The position numbers and the translations under genes were made by a program. Source: Aurantiochytrium sp. KH105 (taxonomy: Eukaryota > Sar > Bigyra > Thraustochytrida > Thraustochytriidae). From it: a stretch of DNA of 64,000 nucleotides. Shown here piece after piece: positions 20,668 through 29,981 of this stretch. The stretch spans positions 313,127-377,126 of the forward strand of contig BGKB01000016.1 of the NCBI GenBank assembly GCA_003116975.1, read 5' to 3'. The notes beneath the pieces are model-generated. The model worked only from the letters and a program-made list of their open reading frames with translations, made no database searches and was not told the DNA's origin. Position 1 is the first letter of the stretch. Each line of letters opens with the position of its first letter.

Positions 20668-21882
20668 ACGTCCAATCCAGCGTCTACGTTGTGCGATGAC
20701 GTTGACGCCGGTGTTGAGGCCTCGTCGGAATCCTGATCAGATTTTGACGCATGGCCTCTCGACTTCTTCGTTGTAGCGATACTCGTCTTGGACGTGGAGC
20801 ATTGCAAATCTGCGACGGGAGGTCGCGGCGCTGCGGAAGCCACATAGGTTGGATCGATCATAATGTTTTCTCGTACCTTGTCGATGGTTGCAGATGGGAC
20901 GCGCATATGCTTTTGGAGATAGCGTCGAATCGAGCCGTAACGATCTTCAACGCGCTTGAGAGCACGGCCGAGCGCTTCGGGCGGGCTCTTGATGGCGTTG
21001 GGATTGAGAAGCTCCTTGTTGCCGCGAACATCTTCAGATTCAAGAACCGCGGCAAGATAGCCCTCGGAACGGGCATAGTCGGCCACGACGGCTTCGTGAG
21101 AGACACCGCAGACGCGCAAAAGCAGAGCGACAATGATGCCGGTACGATCTTTGCCTGCAACGCAGTGGATCATGACGGGGTAGTTGTTTGGTTCGGCGAG
21201 CTCGGCGAAGATCGTCTGTATCGGCTTTTTGGCATTGTCGAGGATAATGTTGTAGAGATTATTCAGGGTCGACGCATCCTTGAAGAGTCTCTCGCCAACT
21301 TGTTTGGAGAATCCGCGGACCGGCCAGGTGAACGCGAGTTCGAGTTTGAACGCAAGTGGGAAGCTCTTGAGCAGCGCGATTCCCGCTTCGCTATCAACGA
21401 GTGGTTCATATACACGCTTGACATTTTGCATCTCCACGATCGGCGGCTTATTCTTTCTGCGCAGATCGATGAGCGTCTTGATGCCGAGCGATTTCATCAC
21501 GTCCTCTGCAGCAGCAGCAGTAGCAGCAGCAGCGATGCAAGACGCAATCCACGCAAGACATGTCAAAGAAAATACAAAGCATCGTATGATGTGTTTGTTT
21601 GTTCGTTTGTTTGTTTGTTCCGTCACAAGTCAGAATTCGGACCAACCAACACAGGCATCAGGTGATGCCCCGTGACTACTCCTCCAACTACTACTACTAT
21701 AACTACAGCTCCAACTTACCATCGAAGAGACAGCTGCAGCGGTACAGCTTGGCCGGCAGCACAAGGTCGGGCGCCACGTCCGCGACATCGCGCAAGTTTG
21801 CGACGCCCGCGAGGCCCTCTCCGGCAGGCGCCAGCTCCGCCTCGTCACGGTCCGTCGCGTTCGTCTCGGGCTCCGCCTCCAT
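20661..21882 (-). CDS. Tyrosine phosphatase family protein (Y_phosphatase3-like), 2 exons
   Basis: Exon 1 is 21720-21882 and exon 2 is 20661-21505, with a 214-nt phase-1 intron (GTAAGT...CAG). The product is 335 residues. Exon 1 gives GVANLRDVADVAPDLVLPAK and exon 2 continues SLGIKTLIDLR, the standard opening of bacterial-type protein tyrosine/lipid phosphatases (PF13350). The CX5R catalytic loop HCVAGKDRTG has Cys169 and Arg175. The Lys and Asp inside the loop match the MptpB/LipA-like dual-substrate group, so phosphoinositides as well as phosphotyrosine are possible substrates. The Ser/Thr-rich last about 60 residues look disordered. The intron holds a (GTTT)n repeat and GCA repeats next to the acceptor. 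The coding end overlaps the convergent gene by 7 nt. Confidence 0.88.
21591..21620. repeat. (GTTT)n microsatellite in phosphatase intron
   Basis: Tetranucleotide run with one TTCG interruption, inside the intron of the phosphatase gene. Confidence 0.85.
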
Positions 21883-22986
21883 GGTCTGTCCTGATGATCT
21901 GCTCTCTCTTTGCGCTCTCTGCCCGCGTTCGTGCGCCGCGGACCCGGCCGAGCGAGCCCGCTCGCGCTCGAGCGCACGGGGAAAGGGGCCGCGGGAGGCG
22001 CGAAGGCGCGGAAGGGGGCAGCGCGCAGGCCCGCGAGCTCGCCGGACCCGGCGTCTGTTTGGGTCTTGCGATTCCTTTTTGGCGTCCCTTCGGTCTCCTC
22101 GATTTCCCAAACTTGGCGAGGGCGCGTCGAATTGCGTTGCGAACAGGGTGAACGAAGAACGCTGGCTGCCTGAGCTCAGTGAGAACGTTGGAGGAACAGA
22201 ATAAGCTTTTGGTATGAGCTGGACCAGCAGGGCAGTGGCACCGGGACGAGGAAGAGGTGAAGAAAGGGGTTGCTCAGCAGAAGCGGCATCTCTGGAGGAA
22301 GACTCGGACTTGATAGATGGGTTGAAGACGTAAGATTATCATTTTACTTTGCCATCTCGAGGACGCGAGTGAAACTGTGCGATAGGATTCTACTACCATT
22401 TCTCCTTCCACCGACCAAAGACGCCAAAGCTTGCAGTTCTTTTTCTCTAAAAATCACAATGGAATATTTTATGATCTTTGGCCCGAAAAATGACGAATTT
22501 GTTTGTGCGACAGGGGGAGGTTTACACGCGTCCAGCATTTCCTGGCTTCGTGAAGAGCCCATGTAACGTCTTCATATTTCGTGGTGTCAGTACTGTAGAG
22601 CCAACGATGTGGTGCAGAGCTCTTGGTGTCTTTACGCCACGCAGGTGTAATTTCTAATCTATCAACGCGCCCTTCGCCAAAAAAATTCAAAAAACCTCCT
22701 GGACCTTTCGTTCCCTGACGAGTAGCACGCTACCCTTGTCGATGCGGTCCGGCACCGCATGCTTACCATACACCCGAAGTGAATTGTTTTGATCGCTTCG
22801 TGGATCGACATTCGCTCCTCGAAGTGAGCTTTTCTCCTTTTTGGATGCGACCTGCAGTGTCACATTGTACAGCATTGTAGAAGCTCAAAACGCTGCACTC
22901 CATTGTCCACATCAACATGCAGCCATTAATAAATATCACGCGGTTCTCGCGCACCAAAGTCTCCCTCCACCTCGGCACAGACCAAG
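21883..22986. promoter_or_regulatory. Divergent spacer, no gene seen
   Basis: 1.1 kb between the phosphatase start (minus) and the next plus-strand gene. The left part is GC-rich and the right part AT-richer. Short frames on both strands show no family features. Confidence 0.4.
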
Positions 22987-23845
22987 ATGGTTGGTTCGCT
23001 TCCGGAACGCCATCGTTTTTTCCGAGGATTCGTCGGGATTCGTGCACGGCAAGCAGCACAGCTGCAGCTGCAGCTGGCAGAGCACGATTTGATCCATCGA
23101 AGAAACGAGGACGCGAGAATGCTGCGCGCGCGAAGAGGCGAGGGTGCAGGCGCGGGCGCGGAGCATGCGCGGCAGAACGCAGAGGTGCTTGACGAGGAGG
23201 CGCAAGAGCGCAGGATGCAGGCGCTGCGCGTTGAGCTGGACGCGAGCACACGGTTCTGGGCCCTAGCGACCGGTACGTTCGATCGAGGTGGAGAGATCTC
23301 GCGCGAGAGCGTCTGCGCTCTCCGCCAAAGAGTAGAGGCAAAGACTGACAGCGACGAGCGAGCGATGCGCGACGGGTGCGACACGGGTCTTACTTGAATG
23401 ATCTTCTTCGTGGCACGAAACGATGTCGATTCCCCAAAACAACGATGACGACGACGACGACGACGACGACAATGCAGCCATCGTAGGCGGTGCGCTGGCC
23501 GTGGTGCAGTTTGCATTACAAGCCACGTGGTTGCCAGGGCTTGTTCCGTGGTGGCTCGCTGCGCTGGCCGCTGTGCAACATTTGGCGGTGGCGGCAGCTG
23601 GCCTTCACGACGCCCGGGCGCTGGCGACAAGACCTCTTGCACCGCAAATGTGGGCGCTTCTGATCCTGACGTTAGCACCCCTCGCGCTCAGCTTTTCGCT
23701 ACGTAGCGCAGACCTTGTGGCGCCAGTTTTTGTGCTCAATCTTGCGCACGCTGCGCTCGCTTGGTATGTGGGTGTAGCCGCGCGTGAAGGTGACGCCGAC
23801 CTCGAGGCGCTCGCACGTCTCCGGTACAACGCCAAGTCCGCGTAG
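22987..23845 (+). CDS. Coiled-coil plus multi-pass membrane protein (2 exons), unknown function
   Basis: I join exon 1 (22987-23272) to exon 2 (23478-23845) over a 205-nt phase-1 intron with donor GTACGT and acceptor ATGCAG, giving 217 residues. Exon 1 is a charged amphipathic helix rich in Arg/Gln/Glu, reading into TRFWALAT. Exon 2 begins the hydrophobic AIVGGALAVVQFALQATWLP and carries two or three more membrane segments (PQMWALLILTLAPLALSF and VAPVFVLNLAHAALAWYVGV). The phase match and the continuity of the helix across the junction support the model. The alternative is two separate small genes of 136 and 140 residues, the second starting at 23423 with an Asp run, which I think is an intronic (GAC)n microsatellite. 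The family is not recognised. Confidence 0.6.
23447..23470. repeat. (GAC)8 microsatellite, probably intronic
   Basis: Eight GAC copies end 7 bp before the proposed 3' splice site. They would be read as an Asp tract if this were coding. Confidence 0.9.
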
Positions 23846-24352
23846 ATGAATGACCTCCTTGCCATTTTATCGTCTGCAATGGTTGTCTTGGAAACGTGGC
23901 GAGCAAAGCAAGCAACGAGTGACGTTACGGTGAGTCATATCAAATCCACGTAGTTCTCGCCGTTCTCGAAAGCAACAACTCCACTTTTCAAAGGATGACT
24001 GACTTTCGGCGAGCCGGGTCGAGTGGTATAAACACCAAGTGAGAACGTTGTACGACGAGATCCACAACTTGGCGCAAGTCCGCCCAGCCAAGCCGGATGC
24101 GCCCACTGTCATTCAGCGTCTGGATTGGATGGGAAAAGGCACCTCACCTCACCTCACCTCACCTCATCTCACGTCATACATTCATTCCCTTGCAGAACGG
24201 AGCCGCGGGAAGCCAAAACGCCAAAGCGAGGCGAGGCGTGGCGCAGGTGGACGTGGCGAGGAGCAGAGGGTCAAGGAGCGGATAGACAAGACGAGGCGGC
24301 GAGGCGAGGCGGGGAGAGACAGGACGCATCGTGAGTGAGGACCGTCGCGGCC
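23846..24352. promoter_or_regulatory. Spacer before the carrier gene with (CACCT)n repeat
   Basis: 507 bp between two plus-strand genes, expected to hold the carrier promoter. A pentanucleotide repeat lies at 24140-24172. No other feature seen. Confidence 0.45.
24140..24172. repeat. (CACCT)n pentanucleotide microsatellite
   Basis: Five perfect copies plus a degenerate one about 190 bp upstream of the carrier start. Confidence 0.93.
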
Positions 24353-25423
24353 ATGAACGACTTCCTCGCCGGCGGCGCAGCGGCGCTCGTCTCCATCACG
24401 ATCATGCACCCTGTGGACGTAGTCAAGACGCGACTGCAGTTTCAAGGCGAGGCGGCAAGCGCCGGTGCTGCTGCTGCTGCAAAAGGGTCGGCGCAGCCTC
24501 CGCAATACCGCGGTGTCTTTTCGTCGCTCGTCAAGATTGCGCGCCTGGAAGGCGTACCAGGGTTGTATCGTGGCATCATGCCGGCCTATGGCTTGCAATT
24601 CACGGTGACCGCCGTGCGCTTTGGAATTTACGGCCTAAGCAAGACCTGGTTTGCGGAGCAGGACCGCGCGGGCGGGAAAGACAAGGACTCGGGCGGCGCA
24701 AAGACGGCTCGAAACTTTGTTCTTGCGGCGTTATCCGGTGCGTGTGGAGGTCTTTTAGGCGCGCCATTTTTCGCGCTCAAAACACGCGCGCAGGTGTACT
24801 CTACAGCATCTGAATTGGCAGTCGGCACGCAGCACGCACCGCAATCGTCTGTGCGCGCTGCCTTGGCTGAAATTTATCGAGAAGAAGGCATGCGCGGTTT
24901 CTTTCGAGGCGCTGATGCATTTGTTCCGCGCGTTGTCGTTTATGGTGCTGCGCAGCTAGGCGTCTACGATTTGGTCAAGCGCTTGTTCATGGACAATTTT
25001 GGCCTCAAAGAAGGTCCCTTGCTTCATTTTTCTACAGCTGCTGTGGCTGCGTCTGCAGCGGTCACGGCGATTCAACCTTTTGACTTTTTGTCTGCGCGTC
25101 TCATGAACCAACCTGTCGATCCTGTCACTGGCCGCGGCGCGCTCTATAATGGGTTTCTCGATTGTGCTGTCAAATCCGTCAGAGCTGAGGGCCCGCAATG
25201 TCTGCTCAAAGGTGGCTGGGCGAATATGTGTAGAATGGTACGTTTTTCTCTTGTGACGAATCTTGCCTTGCGTGCGCGATTCACTGACTGACTGACTTAC
25301 TGACTGATTGAATCGCTCGCTGGACGAATGACGATTGATATCGATGTTGTGATTGCACAGGCCCCTTACACTGTAATTGTGCTTTTTCTTTTCGAGCAGT
25401 TCAAGCCGGCGTTTAATTTTTAA
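24353..25423 (+). CDS. Mitochondrial carrier, SLC25A34/35 / OAC1-like (2 exons)
   Basis: Exon 1 is 24353-25237 and exon 2 is 25361-25423, with a 123-nt phase-0 intron (GTACGT...ACAG), giving 315 residues. Three tandem repeats carry the carrier signatures: PVDVVKTR (residues 20-27); PFFALKTR, lacking the usual acidic residue as in this subfamily; and PFDFLSARLMNQPVD followed by GRGALYNGF. That third block, with NQPVD and a Gly-rich stretch, is characteristic of the OAC1/SLC25A34/35 group, which transports oxaloacetate, sulfate or related anions across the inner mitochondrial membrane. The last exon supplies the sixth helix, APYTVIVLFLFEQFKPAF. ATG 24353 puts the first helix at the very N terminus, normal for the family. 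Substrate is inferred from subfamily only. Confidence 0.93.
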
Positions 25424-26033
25424 AAAGAGTAGTTGTTTTGATTTGTGGCAAAGGCGCATTTTCATCTTGCTTTTTCTTTCTGTTTGAGCAGTCCAAGCCG
25501 GCGCAGTTGTCTTTTTCGTAGCTAAAGCGTATTGTCGTCTTTTTACGTTGCTTCGTATCTGTGTATTTTGCGCGCAACGACGACGTCATCATCATCACCA
25601 TCGTCATCGTCGTCATCATCATCATCGTCGTCATCATCGATTGATCTCTCTCGTAAGTAGAATGATTGATCTCTCGTCGTGGTCGCAAGTTCTTCGTGCA
25701 AGGTGACCTCGATGACCCAAGCCAAGTCGTGCAGGTAATGAATAAATTGCTGCTCTTTGGTTCACTTCTTCGCAGAAAGAAAGAAGATTCATGATTCATG
25801 GTCTCTACATCGAATACTGCGCCAGGGGCAAAGAAAAGACAGTCGAGAAGGCGTGCAGGCACAGACAGGTGGAGACAAAGAGGTTCCGGGCACTACTGCG
25901 ACAGCATCGCTTCTCTGAAAGAGAGTGAGAGAGACAGAGAGAGAGCATTGCTGCCATGGCGAGTGCGAACAGAAAGAGGCTTCGGCCAAAGGTGTGTAAA
26001 GCGCAATGAAGTTATTGTCGGGAACACAGTCAC
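25424..26033. other. Convergent intergenic region with simple repeats
   Basis: 610 bp between the ends of the carrier gene and the minus-strand small helical gene. It contains a near copy of the carrier's last-exon end at about 25469-25511, a (TCA/TCG)n trinucleotide stretch at 25581-25640, and a (GA)-rich stretch at 25921-25946. No gene seen. Confidence 0.5.
25581..25640. repeat. (TCA/TCG)n trinucleotide repeat
   Basis: Imperfect mixture of TCA and TCG units over about 60 bp. Confidence 0.88.
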
Positions 26034-26294
26034 TTACTCCTCCTCGTCGGTGGTCTCCTTGAGCTCCGAGATACCAAGCTTCTCGGCCATCTCGGGGCCG
26101 AGGGCCTTGGCGACGGCGCTCTTGAGCTGGTCGATGGCATCGTAGGCCTTGGCCGTGGCGGCGCTGCCCATCTCCTGGACTGTCTCGAGCTTCTCGAGCG
26201 CCTTGCTGACGGCCTCCGAGTCCTTGGTCTTGACGTACGCCTTGTTCATCTCCTCGCGGACGCGGTCCATGACCTCGTAAACCTTGTCCGTCAT
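26034..26294 (-). CDS. Small helical acidic protein, unknown
   Basis: 86 residues from ATG 26294, single exon. The sequence is almost wholly predicted amphipathic helix: MTDKVYEVMDRVREEMNKAY, a middle EKLETVQEMGSAATAKAYDA, and the end GISELKETTDEEE. It has no signal peptide or membrane segment. Codon use is strongly biased to C/G-ending codons, as expected of a highly expressed gene. The family is not recognised; a small four-helix or coiled-coil partner protein is plausible. An upstream exon cannot be excluded because the leader is GC-rich. Confidence 0.65.
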   Translation of the reverse strand: MTDKVYEVMDRVREEMNKAYVKTKDSEAVSKALEKLETVQEMGSAATAKAYDAIDQLKSAVAKALGPEMAEKLGISELKETTDEEE

Positions 26295-26726
26295 CTTGGC
26301 TGGTGGGGCGGGTGGCTCGGTGGCTCGGTAGGTAAGCTTGGCTGCTTTTTTTCTGCTGCGTTGGATGTTTACGAGACTGCTGCTTGGTGCATGCCGCGAG
26401 TTAGTTTTCCTCTCCTTGCTTGCTGTGCCCCTCCCTCTTTCCCTCCGCGCTCCTTCTTCCCTCCAAACAAGACCCGGCCAGACCAGGCCAGACCAGGCCC
26501 AAAAAAGGAGAGAGCGACGCCCGGCCCCGTGTTTTCGATGTGCACGCGCGGCACGCGCCGAGCAGCCTGCGACATCATCCTTGATTACCTTGAATATACT
26601 GCCTTGATTACAAGGGGCGCTGCACGTGCGTCTGTCGCCTCGGACATGTCGCCTCGCCGGATGTCGGGGCGACTCGTCTCTCTCCGCCGGCGCCCGCTGC
26701 CGCGGTGCCGCGGGGCCGCAGGACGC

Positions 26727-26753
26727 GCCCCGCCCCGCCCCGCCCCGCCCCGC
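26727..26753. repeat. (CCCCG)n microsatellite
   Basis: About five copies of a GC-box-like pentamer about 430 bp upstream of the small helical gene start. Confidence 0.9.
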
Positions 26754-26827
26754 TACGCGCGAGCTCGCGAGCGCAGCGTGTTCGGGCCACGCAGGGTCGG
26801 CCGAGGCGGCCATGCACGGCGTGGCAT

Positions 26828-26857
26828 GGCAAGGCAAGGCAAGCAAGGCAAGGCAAG
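26828..26857. repeat. (GGCAA)n microsatellite
   Basis: Same unit as the repeat at 2771-2826, here with one interruption. Confidence 0.9.
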
Positions 26858-27602
26858 ATGAGACCTGTCGATGCCTCATCCCTCATCGTGCCCCGGACCT
26901 GCGCGCGTGCGTCACGCCACGCGTGGGCGCCGCCGCGCGGCGGCTGCGCGTCGGCTGCTGCAGCGGGCGTCTTCGCGCTGTCCCCCGCGCGTCTCCGCGC
27001 TCGCCCGCCCTTCCCACCCCTGCGTAGTACGTACCTGTCTTGCGTTCTGGCTTTGCCCGCGGCCGCGCGACTTTCCTTCCTTGCCTCGGCGAGGCGAGCG
27101 TCATATCATCGCATGCACGCCCCCCAGGACCAAAGTTTACGCACCAGAAAACTTGCATCTGCAGCTGCAGACAGAAAGTAAAGCACGAGGCGGCGCCGCC
27201 TCGCGAGGCGGCGTCGAAGGCCGCAGCCAGCTATAGCTGCTACGGCCCTCGCGGGGGGGCGACGCTTCGTGATTCTGTGCGAGGAGGCGGAGTTCTTGCG
27301 ACCCTTTATTTAGGTGTCCGGAAAAGGAGGTGTGCGCGTGTGTTGTTCAACAAAAGGAAAGAGCTCTTTGGAGCTTGGAAAAGAAAAGGGGGTGTGCGCT
27401 ACCTTCCGCGGCGACAACAACAGGTTCAACTTGGGAAGGTATCCGACGCGAGGCTTGCGACGGCCGAGCCATCCCGCCGACGCAGCTACTGCTACAGTTT
27501 GCAGCTGTATACAGTCTGCAGCTGCAGAGCGGCGGGCCACTGGAAAGCGAGCTTCGCAGGCCTGCGGAGAAAGCGTGATGGAATGACAGTGAATACCTTC
27601 CA

Positions 27603-27630
27603 CGACGCGACGCGACGCGATGCGACGCGA
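27603..27630. repeat. (GACGC)n microsatellite
   Basis: About five pentamer copies with one substitution. Confidence 0.85.
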
Positions 27631-27953
27631 AGGTAATGAAAGCTTTTTTGGGCTGTAACGTGAGAATCGGTGAAAAAAGAATAATCTAGTGCTCGCTCGC
27701 ACGGCGAAATTAATTTTTACTACCCCCCCCCCATTTATTTATTCAAAGCTCGTTGCCCGGAGACGGCTGACAGCGAATGCAATCAACCGAACGATTGGTA
27801 AAGGCACGATATCTGAACACGTCACATTTCGAGTATACATATATCGTCTCGTACAGACAAAAACGAATTCCAACTTGTTGTAGGATACTGAAAATCAACT
27901 TTACAAAACTTAGGTTCTTCTTGTTCTTGATCTTACTCTTGGGTTTATATTCA

Positions 27954-28949
27954 TCAACGCCCCAAGGCAAGAGGAGGCGTCTCACCGAAAAGAGTGCCGC
28001 GAACAACACTCGTCCTCTTTGAAGACATTCGCAAATCATCGACGTCCACATCAAGGTACCGCCGGTTTTCTCCTCGCCCAAACATGACTTTGCACACGGA
28101 TCCATCCTTGCGCGTCACCATTCCCAATTCTCGATCTTGGACGCGATAATGGGATCCATGGTAGCGAACAAAGTCGCCAGTCTCCAATTCGGAGGAACTG
28201 CTCTTACTCTGACTGGAGGACTGCATTCGAGGAAGGCTTTCCCGGAGTCTTTGCATCGGTCGTCTGCGAGAAAGCCGAAGGTCGCTGGTGTCGACTTCAA
28301 ATGACGCCTTTGGTTTGCCAAACTCGACGGTGCAAACAGAGCCTTCCTTTTCCGTGACGACACCCAAATCTTGCTCGTGCACGCGCGTCAATGTGCGACC
28401 GACGTAGCGCACGTGCGATCCGGACTCAATGACATTCGGCTTTCTAGAGATGCTCCTCCGCGATGTTGCGTCCGAAGGCGAGTTCTGCTCTGCCGCCGCG
28501 TCTTCGTCTTCTTTTTGCGTCGAGCCCCAGAGATATCTTCCAAACGAGTACAGGGTGGCTTGCCAGCTGTTCTCCGCTTGCGTGTCCGTGGCGTCAGCCT
28601 CTGTGGCTGTCTCTGTGGCTTCGACTTCGGCCGTGAACTCTTGCGGCGGCTTCTCCCGGCGCTCCCTGGCAAGACTGCGCCGGGCTCGAGACGCGAGCGA
28701 GAGGCGTTTGGTCGAGGTATCCTGCGTCGCCATCCTCTTCACGTCCCTGACAATGCCTCGCACCACCTTTTTCTCCCACGGACGGAGCTCCTCGTCATTG
28801 GCTTGCTCAATGTCCTCAACGGTGACGTCTTTGAGCGCCTCAAAGGAAAGCAAGCCGGCGTCGTCGAGCACGCCCACGAGTTTGCCCAGGTACCGCGTCT
28901 CGAAGAGCCTGGCGATGATCGCCGCCTCGTCCCCCATCGCCGCCTCCAT
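27954..28949 (-). CDS. SAM-like domain plus two SH3/Tudor-like modules; small member of the giant SAM-repeat family
   Basis: 331 residues from ATG 28949, single exon. Residues about 10-70 form a SAM-like helical domain (FETRYLGKLVGVLDDAGLLS, then FEALKDVTVEDIEQ). A disordered charged linker follows. Then come two copies of a beta-rich module of about 50 residues: HVRYVGRTLTRVHEQDLGVV...CTVEFGKPKASFEVDTSDLRLS and FVRYHGSHYRVQDRELGMVT...CKVMFGRGENRRYLDVDVDDLRMS. The same module closes the two giant proteins at 48349 and 56208 (VVKFRGKHPRVSHHEIGVVV...YLVRFGQGRNERRIICKEIDLL). The shared combination of SAM-like and terminal module makes the three a family. The fold of the module (SH3, Tudor or KOW-like) and any function are inference. 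Confidence 0.82.
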   Translation of the reverse strand: MEAAMGDEAAIIARLFETRYLGKLVGVLDDAGLLSFEALKDVTVEDIEQANDEELRPWEKKVVRGIVRDVKRMATQDTSTKRLSLASRARRSLARERREKPPQEFTAEVEATETATEADATDTQAENSWQATLYSFGRYLWGSTQKEDEDAAAEQNSPSDATSRRSISRKPNVIESGSHVRYVGRTLTRVHEQDLGVVTEKEGSVCTVEFGKPKASFEVDTSDLRLSRRRPMQRLRESLPRMQSSSQSKSSSSELETGDFVRYHGSHYRVQDRELGMVTRKDGSVCKVMFGRGENRRYLDVDVDDLRMSSKRTSVVRGTLFGETPPLALGR

Positions 28950-29981
28950 CCTCCAGCCTCGCCTGCAGCTCCAAGCGCGCCGCGGACTCCAGACTTACCC
29001 GCCAGCTGCACGCGCTTTCCGAGCGCGGGCTGCCAACGGCGCTTTCCAGGTCTGCTCTGCCATGCTCGCCCAGCCCTGGTCTGCAGTTCCTGCTCCCCAC
29101 CGGGCTGTGCCAATGCCGCTGCAGCTGCTGCTACCTACCTACTGAACGGCCAACGCCGCTTGCACTGGGATCCTGGGTCTGGATACCAGCTACGCACACA
29201 CTGTCGCTGCTAGCTGGGCCTACCCGTTTTCTACCAACGCCCGCCCGTCCGTCCGATGATCGCGCGAGCTTGCGCACAATCGAGCCTCAGCTTCCTCGAA
29301 GGCAAACGAGCCGCCCCTCCATCTTCGAACTTGACTGTGAGTTCCAGCTCGAGCTGCCTGGCCGGCAGGGAGAGGGAAAATAAAACAGGGGAGGAAAGCA
29401 TCCTTGGAGGCTGGACTCCAGCTCGAGTCGAGCATGAGTTTAGGCAAGTTAGGGGTCGTCGACAGCGACGCGAGACACACGGGCCCGGTTTGGATTTTGT
29501 CACGCGTATTCATACTATACAGTATCGTAGCGGCTGCGGCACCAATGAAACGACGTTACGAGGATGGCGAGAAGAACGATCTCGAACCCCGCGAGATTCG
29601 GTCTCCGAGTCGATCGATCTTGGTGTGCGAAGAGTTGCCTTGCCTGTATACGTAGCTCGCGTGAGGCTTGTCATTCTTTGGCGGCTGGCGGCGGTGCAGA
29701 CAGTTCGAGGCGTGGTCGAAGGCAAAGAAAAGGTATATAGTTTGCCAACGAGACAATGAGTGCGACTTTTACTCTCTGAATCGGAGACGCTCAGGTCGCA
29801 CTGAGACATTGTGCCACGATACTTGCGCTCAGGAAGAGCCTCATGGTCATGAAGAGACGTTGCACGCACAGTACCGGCACGTTTTCTCGTGAAAGTCGCG
29901 TGAGCAGCAAGCCCAAGTCCACTTTATGGATAAACAGATGTAAAAGATTTTTACAGAAATGCACCAAGGTCTGGTAAAAAC
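28950..29981. other. Spacer between the SAM/SH3-like gene and sphingosine kinase
   Basis: 1.03 kb between two minus-strand genes. Short frames on both strands have no recognisable motif. A TATA-like TATATAG occurs near 29732-29738 but is not placed before a known start. I see no gene. Confidence 0.4.

Larger units (their letters stand above)
26295..27953. other. 1.66-kb spacer rich in short tandem repeats
   Basis: This spacer lies between two minus-strand genes. It holds a (CCCCG)n run at 26727-26753, (GGCAA)n at 26828-26857 and (GACGC)n at 27603-27630, then an AT-rich stretch that includes the 3' region of the next gene, with an AATAAA-type sequence on the minus strand near 27735-27743. The many open frames are GC-rich artefacts with Arg/Ala/Pro composition. 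I see no gene. Confidence 0.5.
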
